Positions 50,257 through 58,459 of a DNA stretch of 64,000 nt are shown here, piece after piece; position 1 is the first letter of the stretch; every line of letters starts with the position of its first letter. The position numbers and the translations under genes are program-made. Source of the stretch: Halohasta salina (GTDB lineage Archaea; Halobacteriota; Halobacteria; Halobacteriales; Haloferacaceae); NCBI RefSeq assembly GCF_024178165.1, contig NZ_JAMZIE010000004.1, positions 124,001 to 188,000 of the forward strand, read 5' to 3'. The notes beneath the pieces are model-generated. The model saw only the letters and a list, made by a program, of their open reading frames with translations. It was not told the origin of the DNA and did no database searches.

Positions 50257-51168
50257 TTAGAGACGGACTAACCGGGTCGTCCAGAAGTCACGAAACGCGT
50301 GGTCGAGTGCCGCCTCGGGGTTCCCACCGGCGTCGGTGCTGGCGGTGTGGTCGGCGAAGTCGGCGAGATCCGGGAGGACCGACCGCTCGCCGGTCAAGAT
50401 CACGCGGTCGGGGTCGGCCTGCTCGATGTGATCGGTCAGTTGCTCGCGGGCCGCGTCGAGATGGTCGTCGATCTGTTCGTTCCGGATGCGCTCGAAACGA
50501 CCCTGTGAGAACCCGCCTTTCGAGTGGTCGGATTTGATGTTACTTTCGAACCCGTCGAACGCGACGCGCTCGCCCGCGTCGTAGACGCCAACGGCGAACA
50601 CGTCGGCCCGAACCACGCCGAAGACCAGCGTGCCGGTCGGTCGGAACCACGACGCCTCGACACGAAAGGCGTCGGCCCAGTCGACGAAGCCCTCGGGCAT
50701 CAGCGGTGGCCGGAGCGCCGCCGAGACGAGTCCCGCGTCGTCGGTGTAGTAGATCGTCGGTGCCGCCCGACGAAGCGGGGCGGCGCAATCGCCGGCGACC
50801 TCACTGACCGTTTCGGGGAGGCCACCCTCGGCGTCGACGAGGGCGGCCGTCAGCGCGCCCTCGGGCCCCGTTTCGAACGACTGGAGCCGATCGAGCACTG
50901 CGGCGAGTCGCTCGCCACGGAGCGATTCAGTCCCGCGCGGCGAGCGGTCGACGTCGGCGTCCGGTTCGGTACGGTCGAGGCGGTCTTCGAGTTCGGTGAT
51001 CTTGTCTTCGAGCCGGTTGACCCGCTGTTCGGCCCGCTGGCGGTCGGCGACGGCATCGGCCCGCCGCTCGGATTCGGCCTCTAGCTGCCGCTCTAAGTGG
51101 TGTTTCTCCTCCTCCAACTCCTCGATACGGTCTTTGAGTTCGGCCCGCCCGAGCAGTTCGTCAAGCAT
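50257..51168 (-). CDS. Vms1/Ankzf1-like peptidyl-tRNA hydrolase (eRF1-related)
   Basis: The 303-residue protein has an N-terminal coiled coil (residues 8-68) and an eRF1-like domain with FGVVRADVFAVGVYDAGER, then SDHSKGGFSQGRFERIR, the place where Vms1-type VLRF1 domains carry a conserved Gln loop. Eukaryotic Vms1 releases stalled nascent chains from 60S ribosomes; archaeal relatives are presumed to act the same way. It converges on uspA. A role in ribosome rescue is inference from the fold. Confidence 0.82.
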   Translation of the reverse strand: MLDELLGRAELKDRIEELEEEKHHLERQLEAESERRADAVADRQRAEQRVNRLEDKITELEDRLDRTEPDADVDRSPRGTESLRGERLAAVLDRLQSFETGPEGALTAALVDAEGGLPETVSEVAGDCAAPLRRAAPTIYYTDDAGLVSAALRPPLMPEGFVDWADAFRVEASWFRPTGTLVFGVVRADVFAVGVYDAGERVAFDGFESNIKSDHSKGGFSQGRFERIRNEQIDDHLDAAREQLTDHIEQADPDRVILTGERSVLPDLADFADHTASTDAGGNPEAALDHAFRDFWTTRLVRL

Positions 51169-51210
51169 ACCCCAAGGGGGCAGTCAGCGAACTTGAAACG
51201 TTGGGTCGGC

Positions 51211-51555
51211 TTACGTCCCGGCCGCCGGCTGCCACCCCGAGTAGCGAAGCAGTTCCATCGCCCGGTTGGCCTTCGCTAACAGCACCTCGCGCTGGCTCGG
51301 TGCGGCCTCGTCGAGCAGTTCGGCCGGTACCGCGAGGGTTCCCGACGGCACCCCCTCGTCGCCGTGGACGGGGAAGTGTGTGTTATCGACTTTCATCACG
51401 AGCGGCGCGTCGAGCCGCTCGATGCCGTCGCCGTCGGCATACAACTGCTCGTTGACCGCTTCGTGGTCGTCCCGATGGATTACTGCCTGTTCGCCGTCGT
51501 GCGGCTCGACGTACAGTTTGCCGAGGTAGTAGCCGCCCGAGAATTGCTCGAACAT
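51211..51555 (-). CDS. Haloarchaeal conserved protein, DUF5802-like
   Basis: The 114-residue protein opens with MFEQFSGGYYLGKLYVEPHDG and contains LVMKVDNTHFPVHGDEGVPSGTLA, which I recall as the DUF5802 family; function unknown. No signal or membrane helix. An upstream extension of eight residues is possible but starts before the promoter elements. A perfect 14-base palindrome sits in its promoter. Confidence 0.8.
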   Translation of the reverse strand: MFEQFSGGYYLGKLYVEPHDGEQAVIHRDDHEAVNEQLYADGDGIERLDAPLVMKVDNTHFPVHGDEGVPSGTLAVPAELLDEAAPSQREVLLAKANRAMELLRYSGWQPAAGT

Positions 51556-51566
51556 ACTATTCGTGG

Positions 51567-51615
51567 CATGGTATACCATGACGACTGATAAGCGTTGTCG
51601 AGGTGTTTTATATAG
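51567..51615 (-). promoter_or_regulatory. Palindrome and TATA boxes before the DUF5802-like gene
   Basis: CATGGTATACCATG (51567-51580) is a perfect 14-base palindrome. It lies between the TATA-like CGCTTATCA (about 51586-51594, minus strand) and the ATG at 51555. A second TATA-like CCTATATAAAA (51607-51615) lies further upstream. The placement suits a repressor site. Confidence 0.45.
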
Positions 51616-51732
51616 GACCGCAATCAGATGATTCGCCAGTCGGTCAAGTGGGAGTACAGCCCGTCGACGGGGAACCGAGAGTAGTCGGCGAGTAGTTGTA
51701 TGTGAGGAGTCGGCCGGGGGGTGAACCCGAAG

Positions 51733-52251
51733 TTAGTGCCACTCGACGTCGACCGACTGGAGCACCACGTCGTCATAGGGTTTGTCGTTGCCGTCGGTGC
51801 GGACCGAGCCGATCTCCTCGACGACGTCCATCCCCTCTGTAACCTCGCCGAAGACGGAGTGTTTGCCGTCGAGGTGCGGCGTCGCGTCGAGGGTGATGAA
51901 GAACTGCGAGCCGTTGGTGTTCGGCCCGGAGTTGGCCATACTCAGGATCCCTGCGCTGTCGTGGGTGAGGTCGTCGTGGAACTCGTCGTCGAACTGGTAG
52001 CCGGGGCCACCGCGGCCGGTGCCGGTGGGGTCGCCGCCCTGAATCATGAACCCCTCGATGACGCGGTGGAACAACACGTCGTCGTACAGGGGTTCGTTTT
52101 CGACCGTCTCGCCGGTCTCGGGGTCAGTCCACTCCTTGGAACCGGTCGCGAGGCCGATGAAATTGCCGACCGTGTTGGGAGCGCGCTCTTCGAACAGTTC
52201 GACGGTGATGTCGCCGTGGTTCGTGTGTAGGGTCGCGGTTGGGTTTGCCAT
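51733..52251 (-). CDS. Cyclophilin-type peptidyl-prolyl isomerase
   Basis: The 172-residue protein has the cyclophilin core: [25 protein letters not shown] (catalytic Arg in FHRVI), [17 protein letters not shown] and [14 protein letters not shown]. It starts [21 protein letters not shown], a compact cytoplasmic form. It assists protein folding. CTGTTTTCACC about 28 bases upstream fits the ATG at 52251. Confidence 0.96.
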   Translation of the reverse strand: MANPTATLHTNHGDITVELFEERAPNTVGNFIGLATGSKEWTDPETGETVENEPLYDDVLFHRVIEGFMIQGGDPTGTGRGGPGYQFDDEFHDDLTHDSAGILSMANSGPNTNGSQFFITLDATPHLDGKHSVFGEVTEGMDVVEEIGSVRTDGNDKPYDDVVLQSVDVEWH

Positions 52252-52422
52252 ACGGGTCGACTGGCTGGCACGGTGAAAACAGTGCTGTCTCGGGGCGCAC
52301 GGGCCGGTCGGCGGGACCAGTCGACCGGACCGTCAGCCGGGGCCGTCGACCGAACCGTGTGTCGGGCTCCCAGCCGTCAACGAAGTTTATGTAGGCGGCC
52401 GTCATAGGGGCGTTCCAACGCG

Positions 52423-53130
52423 ATGGAAGAGAGTATCTCCGGCTTCAAAGTACGCGGTGAGTGGAGCGACGTCGTCGAACACGGCGAGCGCATCACCCAA
52501 GCACTCCGGGAGACGGGCACGGCGGAGGGCGACCCGTTCGCGGCCGCGTTCAAGGAGTGGAACGAGTGGCGACCCAAGGCTCACGAGCGGCTCAACGAGG
52601 ACGTCAACGAGAAGACGGCCGACCAAGCCAGCGTCAGCGAGGGCGAAGGCGAGAAAGCGGGGAAAGCAGCCACCGAGGACGTCCGGACGGCCGGCGAAAA
52701 GCTCTCGGAGTCCTACGAGAAGATCGGCAACGGCGACGACGAGGGCGCGGTCGAACGCTGGCAGGACTCGATCGACTACGTCACCCGCGCGGCCGACTCG
52801 GTGAGCCGGAAGGCCTTGCGGACGGTCGAGACCACAGTGTATGAAAAGGTGATGACACAGCTCGCGCCCTACTACTTCGATAACGACCTGATCAGCGCCA
52901 ACATCCAAAAAACCACACAGGGCAACGGCGAGGAGGAGTTCATCTTCGAGGTCAACGTCAACGACGACGAACTCAAGGAGGCGGTCTCCCAGCAACTCGG
53001 CGAGTACGAGGACACGATCGATCGCTGGCACGTGACGACCGAAAAGGAGACCGAAAGCGTCGAAGCCGCCGAGGGCGTCGAGCCGCCCGAACCACAGGAC
53101 GACGACGATACCCGGTCGACGACCAACTGA
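52423..53130 (+). CDS. Haloarchaeal conserved protein, DUF5828-like
   Basis: The 235-residue protein starts MEESISGFKVRGEWSDVVEHG and is helical and acidic, with an RxxxTxxYE-type middle (RTVETTVYEKVMTQLAPYYFD) and an acidic tail. I recall this as the DUF5828 family, unknown function. No membrane segment. It is followed two bases after its stop by a 77-residue gene, so they form a pair. Confidence 0.7.
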   Translation: MEESISGFKVRGEWSDVVEHGERITQALRETGTAEGDPFAAAFKEWNEWRPKAHERLNEDVNEKTADQASVSEGEGEKAGKAATEDVRTAGEKLSESYEKIGNGDDEGAVERWQDSIDYVTRAADSVSRKALRTVETTVYEKVMTQLAPYYFDNDLISANIQKTTQGNGEEEFIFEVNVNDDELKEAVSQQLGEYEDTIDRWHVTTEKETESVEAAEGVEPPEPQDDDDTRSTTN

Positions 53131-53132
53131 CG

Positions 53133-53366
53133 ATGGCCGAGCCGCTTCGCATCGAGCCCGGCGATCGGACGGCCGCCGAGATCGTCGACGCACTCGAAGC
53201 CGGCCGACGGATCTTGGTGACCGTCGAACTGCTTGGGGAGCCACGGGAGATCAGCCTCCGGTACGACGGCGAGTGGTTCTACTGCGATACGCCGACCCGG
53301 CTCCACAAACACAGCGACGCCGCCGAGATGCGGGAGTGTGTCCGAAAGATGGGGTACGGCGAGTAG
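53133..53366 (+). CDS. Small conserved haloarchaeal protein
   Basis: The 77-residue protein has RIEPGDRTAAEIVDALEAGRR and a beta-rich middle ISLRYDGEWFYCDTPTRLH with one cysteine, then a helical end. It resembles a small domain that could bind a partner, but I know no name for it. It starts two bases after the previous gene's stop and is surely co-transcribed. Real by composition and coupling. Confidence 0.65.
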   Translation: MAEPLRIEPGDRTAAEIVDALEAGRRILVTVELLGEPREISLRYDGEWFYCDTPTRLHKHSDAAEMRECVRKMGYGE

Positions 53367-53403
53367 CGCGTAGTTTTACCCCGAACCGGTCCGAAAGCCA
53401 TCC

Positions 53404-53772
53404 ATGAGCGACCCATCCGACATCGAATCCCTCGTGGGCACCACCGAGCCGGAGTTCGCCCACATCCTCTCGTGTGTGTTCGGCATCCGGGACCACGAGA
53501 GCCGGACCTATCTCGTCTTGCTCGATCACCCCGGCAGTACCGTCGAGGAACTCGCCGGCACCCTCGACCGGGACCGGAGCAACGTCAACCGCTCGCTGTC
53601 GACGCTCCGGGAGAAGGGGCTGGTCGAACGACAGCGCCGCCTGCTGGATCCCGGCGGCTACGTCTACCAGTACACCGCGGTCGACCTGCCGACGGCCAAG
53701 GGGATGCTCCACGAGTCGCTCGACGAGTGGGCCGACTCGGTCCACGACGCCATCGACGAGTTCGGCGGCTGA
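53404..53772 (+). CDS. TrmB-like winged-helix transcription regulator
   Basis: The 122-residue protein has a winged helix at residues about 25-85 (RTYLVLLDHPGSTVEELAGTLDRDRSNVNRSLSTL) of the TrmB/helix-turn-helix type with a wing QRRLLDPGGYVYQYT. There is no sugar-binding domain, so it is a short single-domain regulator. GTTTTACC about 28 bases before the ATG gives a leaderless start. Its targets are not visible. It lies beside thrC on the same strand. Confidence 0.85.
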   Translation: MSDPSDIESLVGTTEPEFAHILSCVFGIRDHESRTYLVLLDHPGSTVEELAGTLDRDRSNVNRSLSTLREKGLVERQRRLLDPGGYVYQYTAVDLPTAKGMLHESLDEWADSVHDAIDEFGG

Positions 53773-53830
53773 CCGACAGGGCAGTCGACAACCGACCGTC
53801 TTTTTACGCCAGCCACATCAGAAGTAGATA

Positions 53831-55219
53831 ATGAGTCTCGACCTGTCGGCCCCGGCCCAGCCGGCCCCGGGCTGTGCGAACGACGACGGCGTCTGGCTGG
53901 AGTGTATCGAGTGTGGCGAACAGTTCGCCCCCTTCGAGGACATCCGGTACACCTGTGACGACTGCGACGGGCTGCTGGAAGTCCGGTACGCCGACCCGCC
54001 GACGTTCGAGGAGTTCGAGGGCCGGGGCGTCTGGCGGTACAACGCCGGCCTGCCGTTCGAGGTCGGGGTCACCCTCCCGGAGGGCGACACCCCGCTCCAC
54101 GAGGCCCCACGGCTCGAAGAGTCGATCGGCGTCGACAGCCTCCGGATCAAACACGAGGGGATGAACCCCACCGGCTCGTTCAAGGACCGCGGGATGACCG
54201 TGGGCGTCCGCGTCGCCAAGGAACTCGGCGTCGGTCGACTCGCCTGCGCCTCGACCGGCAACACCAGCGCGGCGCTGGCGGCCTACGGGGCCCGCGGCGG
54301 GATGGAAACGCTCGTCCTGTTGCCCTCGGGCAAGGTCGCCGCCGGGAAGATCGCCCAAGCGAGCCTGCACAACGCGAGGATCTTGGAGGTCGACGGCAAC
54401 TTCGATAGCTGTCTGGACATCGTCCAGGACCTCGCCGCCATGGGTGAGGTCTACCTGCTCAATTCCCTCAATCCGTTCCGCCTCGAAGGCCAGAAGACGA
54501 TCGGCTTCGAGATCCTCGAAGAACACTACGCCGATTACGGCGAGTACCCCGACCGGATCGTCCTCCCGGTGGGCAACGCGGGCAACACCTCGGCGCTCTA
54601 CAAGGCGTCCCGCGAACTCGTCCAGAGCGGCGCCCTCGACGAGGATCAAGTGCCGAAACTCACCGGCGTCCAAGCGGAGGGCGCTGCGCCGATGGTCGAA
54701 GCCGTCCGCGAGGGTAACGACGAGGTCCGCCGGTGGGACGACGTCGAAACCATCGCCACGGCGATCCGGATCGGTAACCCGGTCAACGCACCGAAGGCGC
54801 TGCCGGGGATCCGCAACACCGGCGGCACTGCCGTCTCGGTCTCCGACGAGGAGATCACCGACGCCCAGCGCTCGCTCGCGGGCGAAGGGATCGGCGTCGA
54901 GCCGGCCTCGGCGGCCTCCGTCGCCGGGCTCCGCAAGCTCCGCAAACAGGGTGAGATCGGTGCCGACGAGTCGGTCGTCTGCCTGACGACCGGCCACCTG
55001 CTGAAGGATCCCGACGCCGCCTTCGAGGCCGGCGGCGACCCCGAGCCGGTGCCGAACGACACCGAGGCCGTCCTCGAACACATCAACGCCCCGGAGTCGA
55101 CGGTCGGGCGCGTCGCCGAACGGGTGTCGAACGCCGTCGGCTCGCCGCTGGTGGCGGCCCTCGGTGGCCTCGGGCTCGCGTATCTCGGCTACCGGAAGCT
55201 CCGCGAGCAAACCGAGTAG
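53831..55219 (+). CDS. thrC: Threonine synthase with hydrophobic C-terminal tail
   Basis: ThrC converts O-phosphohomoserine to threonine with PLP. The 462-residue protein has an N-terminal zinc-type part (CIECGEQF, CDDCDGLL), the PLP lysine in PTGSFKDRGM (about residue 118) and STGNTSAALAAYGA. It ends in NAVGSPLVAALGGLGLAYLGYRKLREQTE (read as two parts), a hydrophobic helix of about 18 residues that looks like a membrane anchor or interface. Most ThrC proteins lack this. CTTTTTACG about 28 bases upstream fits the start. Confidence 0.93.
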   Translation: MSLDLSAPAQPAPGCANDDGVWLECIECGEQFAPFEDIRYTCDDCDGLLEVRYADPPTFEEFEGRGVWRYNAGLPFEVGVTLPEGDTPLHEAPRLEESIGVDSLRIKHEGMNPTGSFKDRGMTVGVRVAKELGVGRLACASTGNTSAALAAYGARGGMETLVLLPSGKVAAGKIAQASLHNARILEVDGNFDSCLDIVQDLAAMGEVYLLNSLNPFRLEGQKTIGFEILEEHYADYGEYPDRIVLPVGNAGNTSALYKASRELVQSGALDEDQVPKLTGVQAEGAAPMVEAVREGNDEVRRWDDVETIATAIRIGNPVNAPKALPGIRNTGGTAVSVSDEEITDAQRSLAGEGIGVEPASAASVAGLRKLRKQGEIGADESVVCLTTGHLLKDPDAAFEAGGDPEPVPNDTEAVLEHINAPESTVGRVAERVSNAVGSPLVAALGGLGLAYLGYRKLREQTE

Positions 55220-55272
55220 CCCCCAAACGGGGGCCAGCGACGGCCACCGGGACTGTCATGCGACTGTCTGAC

Positions 55273-55311
55273 ATACTATTTTGTATGTGCCCGACATGTT
55301 ACGGAACATGT
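55273..55311 (+). promoter_or_regulatory. TATA box and palindrome at the start of the coiled-coil gene
   Basis: ATACTATTTTG (55273-55283) is followed by ACATGTT-acgg-AACATGT (55294-55311), perfect 7-base arms. The palindrome covers the expected transcript start near 55303, an operator-like place. Confidence 0.45.
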
Positions 55312-55688
55312 GGTCGTCGACACTCCCGACGGGGACGGTGCGCGATGAGGGGCGTGGGAGTCGGACCTACCCACAGCCGGCCCAACAGTCGGGACGACGG
55401 CGTCGGTCGGACCGCCAGCCGCGGGCCGAGTTGGAAGCCGAAGTCGACCGGCTCCGGCAGGAGAAACGGCAGGCCGACGCGGAGATCCAGCGACTGGAGT
55501 CGCAGGTCGAGTTGCTCCGGAACCAGTTGGAACGCCACCACGAGTCCAAGCGGGCGATGGTCGACCGCTACGAGCGGGTGATCGCCGAGTTGGAGACGGC
55601 CGCAGCGACCGCGCCGACCGCCGAAACCACGAGCGCCGAGACCAGCAAGCGGGGGCTGCTGGATCGGCTCACGGGCGGACTGTTCTGA
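55296..55688 (+). CDS. Coiled-coil protein of unknown function
   Basis: From the ATG at 55296 the protein has 130 residues; a later in-frame ATG at 55308 fits the TATA distance even better. It is basic near the start (QQSGRRRRSDRQPR), then heptads from about residue 45 to 100 (ELEAEVDRLRQEKRQADAEIQRL), and ends in a hydrophobic GLLDRLTGGLF. It may bind DNA or a membrane surface; I know no family. Its promoter has a palindrome at the start site. Confidence 0.6.
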   Translation: MLRNMWSSTLPTGTVRDEGRGSRTYPQPAQQSGRRRRSDRQPRAELEAEVDRLRQEKRQADAEIQRLESQVELLRNQLERHHESKRAMVDRYERVIAELETAAATAPTAETTSAETSKRGLLDRLTGGLF

Positions 55689-55693
55689 GGGGG

Positions 55694-56734
55694 TCAGTCG
55701 TCAGTCCGCTGTGGGGTCGACAGCGGCGCGGTCGGCGAGGGGGTTGACGGCGGCGGTGTCGGATGCCAGTCTTCGACCAGCGGGAACTGAGCGGTACGAG
55801 TCGCGCCGACGGCCGCCTGTGCGCGGTCGATATCGGTGCCGTCGAGGCGGGCGCTGTAGGCGGCCATCGACTCGCTCGGCGAGGCCGTCGACACGTAGCG
55901 CACGGTCGTCCCGCGGCTGTCGATGTCGACGACGAGATACGCCTGCGGGAACGTACAGATCGACGGCGCGGTAACCTCGGTCACGGTGTGAGTGGAGGTC
56001 TCGCGGGCGGCAACACCGGGGAGGTGGATGTGGCCGGTGAGCGCCAGCGGGACGCCGGCCCCGGCCAGCGTCTCCATGGCCGCCTCGCCGTTACGCATGA
56101 TCGGCACGGCCGACATGTCGACGCCGGTCGCAGCACCGGAGTTCGCGGCCTGTCGTGCCGTCGGCGGCAGCGTGTGGTGGGTGAAGACGACCGGACAGTC
56201 GGCGGTCTCGGCGCGGTCGGCCAGCCAGTCCAACTGCCTCGGCGTCACCCGCCCGTCGTGGCTCTCGCGCAGGTCGCCGTCGGGTGTCCACGCGCTGTCG
56301 AGGCCGAGGAGGTCGACGCCGCCGACTCCCACCTGATACGGGAGTTTCCCGGGCGTGTAGCGGTCGATGAAGCGACCGCGGGAGGCCGACCGATGGGCGT
56401 CGAACGTTTTGGGGACGTCGTGGTTACCGGGGACCGCGAAAAACGGGGCGTCGAGGTCGGACAGCAGGTCGTCAACACGAGCAAAGTCCCACGGCGCGCC
56501 GTCCTTGGTGAGGTCGCCGACCGAGACGACCGCGTCGACGTCGCGGCTGTTGATGTCGGTAATCGCTGTTTCCAGAAAGCCTTCGGTTCGCTCGAACTGC
56601 TTCGGCGAGCCGTCGGCCCGCGTCGAGACGTGGGGATCGGCGAGCACCGCGAGCCGCGTGGGACGGCTGGTGGTAGGGGCAGCGAGTCGCGCCATGACGG
56701 TGCTTCCGGCGTTCCGAAGCGGTCGACCACTCAT
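55694..56734 (-). CDS. Calcineurin-like metallophosphoesterase
   Basis: The 346-residue protein has the metal-binding order D-x-H (LADPHV), GDxxxxG (VSVGDLTKDG), GNHD (VPGNHDVPK), VFTHH and GHIHLPG, all of the calcineurin-like phosphoesterase core. The substrate (nucleotide, phosphoester or lipid) is unknown. CTTTAGGTT about 30 bases upstream fits ATG 56734; the later Met at 56695 is an alternative. It converges on the coiled-coil gene. Confidence 0.9.
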   Translation of the reverse strand: MSGRPLRNAGSTVMARLAAPTTSRPTRLAVLADPHVSTRADGSPKQFERTEGFLETAITDINSRDVDAVVSVGDLTKDGAPWDFARVDDLLSDLDAPFFAVPGNHDVPKTFDAHRSASRGRFIDRYTPGKLPYQVGVGGVDLLGLDSAWTPDGDLRESHDGRVTPRQLDWLADRAETADCPVVFTHHTLPPTARQAANSGAATGVDMSAVPIMRNGEAAMETLAGAGVPLALTGHIHLPGVAARETSTHTVTEVTAPSICTFPQAYLVVDIDSRGTTVRYVSTASPSESMAAYSARLDGTDIDRAQAAVGATRTAQFPLVEDWHPTPPPSTPSPTAPLSTPQRTDD

Positions 56735-56958
56735 TAGATACAGGTCGGATCCGGGAACCTAAAGCCGTATCTAGGAGCCATACACCTGCCTGTAGAGACC
56801 TATATAGCCGTTGGGGCGCTGTAGCTGCCGTTTGGCCCGGAGTCAGCAACTGGGACGAACGGGAACGCACTGGGGTGCTATCGGTTACCACCGGTTCCAC
56901 AGCGGGGGTCATCCGTCGACTACGGCTATTTCGGTAGCGAGCCACTGGGACAGTGATC
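56735..56958. other. Divergent region between the phosphoesterase and HdeD-like genes
   Basis: It holds the phosphoesterase promoter at the left end, a TATA-like CCTATATAGCC near 56799-56809, and CGGCTATTTCGG before the plus-strand gene. I see no further gene. Confidence 0.4.
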
Positions 56959-57564
56959 ATGGCAACCGAATCCCCCACCCAACCGACGACGATGACCACG
57001 CCCGGAAGCTGGCGACCGGTCATCATCGGCGGTCTCGCTATCGCGATCGTCGGCCTCGTGGCGATAGTCGCCCCGTTCCTGACGGGCGTTTCGCTGTCGC
57101 TGCTGCTCGGCGGGCTGCTCGTCGTCGGCGGGGTGGTCCACCTCGTCGGCGCCTTCGGCGTCCGCGGCTGGAGCGCGTTCATCTGGCAGGTCCTGTTGGC
57201 TGGCGTCTACGGCATCGCTGGCGTCGCTCTGCTCACGAATCCTATCGTCGGCCTCGCCACGCTGACGACGCTGGTCATCGCCTTCTTCGTCTTCGAGGGC
57301 ATCGCCGAGATCGGCATGGGCCTGCGGTCACGGGCCCACACTGGCTGGACGTCGCTGATCGCCAGCGGCCTGCTGTCGCTGGTGCTGGCCGGACTGCTCG
57401 TCGCCGGCCTCCCGGGGAGCCTGCTGTGGGCCGTTGGCCTGCTGTTCGGGGTCAACGTCTTCATGACCGGGGCGACGATGGCCTACGTCGGCTACGCGAA
57501 CCGTCGACGAATGGCTGCGACGGCCGAGGAGCCGGTCGACGAAGGCGTGAAGCCGAGCGTCTAG
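56959..57564 (+). CDS. HdeD-like (DUF308) membrane protein
   Basis: The 201-residue protein has six hydrophobic segments (for example GGLAIAIVGLVAIVAPFLTG, LLLGGLLVVGGVVHLVGAFG, LASGLLSLVLAGLLVAGLPG-like), the HdeD/DUF308 layout. HdeD is an acid-stress membrane protein in enteric bacteria; the archaeal role is unknown. I used ATG 56959, two codons after an in-frame ATG at 56953. An AT-rich tract TTTTAAATAG follows the stop. Confidence 0.88.
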   Translation: MATESPTQPTTMTTPGSWRPVIIGGLAIAIVGLVAIVAPFLTGVSLSLLLGGLLVVGGVVHLVGAFGVRGWSAFIWQVLLAGVYGIAGVALLTNPIVGLATLTTLVIAFFVFEGIAEIGMGLRSRAHTGWTSLIASGLLSLVLAGLLVAGLPGSLLWAVGLLFGVNVFMTGATMAYVGYANRRRMAATAEEPVDEGVKPSV

Positions 57565-57625
57565 TCCCGACCAACCTTTTAAATAGTCGGGGAATAACGA
57601 AACCGGCAGTTCGACACGAGTGCCG

Positions 57626-58459
57626 TCAGTGGTCGCCAGCAGCGTGCTCTGTGGCCGCGGCGTGTGAAACGACGAACTCCCGAAGGAGTTTGCCGGCCAG
57701 CGCGGCGGCCTGCCCGTCGTCGCGGTCGTTGACCTCAACGACGTCGACCCCCTCGCAGTGGGGCGCGACCGTCCGCACCACATCGCGCATCTGGCGAGGA
57801 CTCAGCCCGAACGGCTCCATCGTCCCCGTGCCGGGCGCGACGCCCGGATCGGCGGCGTCGATGTCGACGCTCAGATACGTCGACCGGTCGCCGAACGCGG
57901 GTGGATCGGCCAGCCAGTCGTCGACGTCGTCGGGCGCAACGATGGTCACGTCGTCGTTTTCGGCCCGTTCCCACTCGGCTTCCGAGCCGGTTCGTGCGCC
58001 GAGGATGATCGCCTCCTCTGCAGTCTCCAGTACGCGCCGCGTCACGCAGGCATGGCTCCACGCGTTGCCGTCGTACTCTTCCCGGAGGTCGAGATGGGCG
58101 TCCAGACAGACGAACACGTCGGGGTCGACCGCCTCGACCGCCGGAGCCGTCACGGTATGCTCGCCGCCGAGCAGGAGGGGAACGGCGTCGTCCCAGACGA
58201 TATCACGGAGTTGGCCGCCGAGGTAGTCACAGTATTCGGCCACGTCGTCCCACGCGCGGACGTCGCCGGCGTCGTGGACCTCACAGTCGGTGAAATGCCG
58301 GTCCGTCCGGTGGTCGTAGTCGTCGTAACTTTCCGAAAAGCGGCGGATGCGGTCGGGACCGAACCGGGTCCCGGGTTGAAAGGTGGTCGTGACGTCGAGC
58401 GGCGCGCCGACGACCACGTAGGAAGCAGCTTCGCGGTCGACAGTCGCGCCGGGAAACAT
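57626..58459 (-). CDS. speB: Agmatinase-like ureohydrolase
   Basis: The 277-residue protein has the arginase-fold metal motifs GGEHTVTAPAV, CLDAHLDLREEYDG and LSVDIDAADPGVAPGTG. It overlaps the aIF5A gene by one base and follows it. From memory, work in Haloferax volcanii (Prunetti and colleagues, 2016) tied an agmatinase-like gene next to aIF5A to forming deoxyhypusine through an agmatine-based route. That is the likely role here, in the cytoplasm. Confidence 0.9.
   Translation of the reverse strand: MFPGATVDREAASYVVVGAPLDVTTTFQPGTRFGPDRIRRFSESYDDYDHRTDRHFTDCEVHDAGDVRAWDDVAEYCDYLGGQLRDIVWDDAVPLLLGGEHTVTAPAVEAVDPDVFVCLDAHLDLREEYDGNAWSHACVTRRVLETAEEAIILGARTGSEAEWERAENDDVTIVAPDDVDDWLADPPAFGDRSTYLSVDIDAADPGVAPGTGTMEPFGLSPRQMRDVVRTVAPHCEGVDVVEVNDRDDGQAAALAGKLLREFVVSHAAATEHAAGDH

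Noticed and set aside
51628-51684. 18-codon frame after a TATATA-like box in the gap before the cyclophilin gene
   Set aside because: The box is better explained as part of the minus-strand DUF5802-like promoter; the frame has no sign of conservation or a ribosome site.
55285-55581. Frame starting MCPTCYGTCGRRH with zinc-like cysteines
   Set aside because: Only the first residues look like a zinc knuckle; the rest is Arg/Ser-rich shadow sequence, while the coiled-coil frame at 55296 is well formed.
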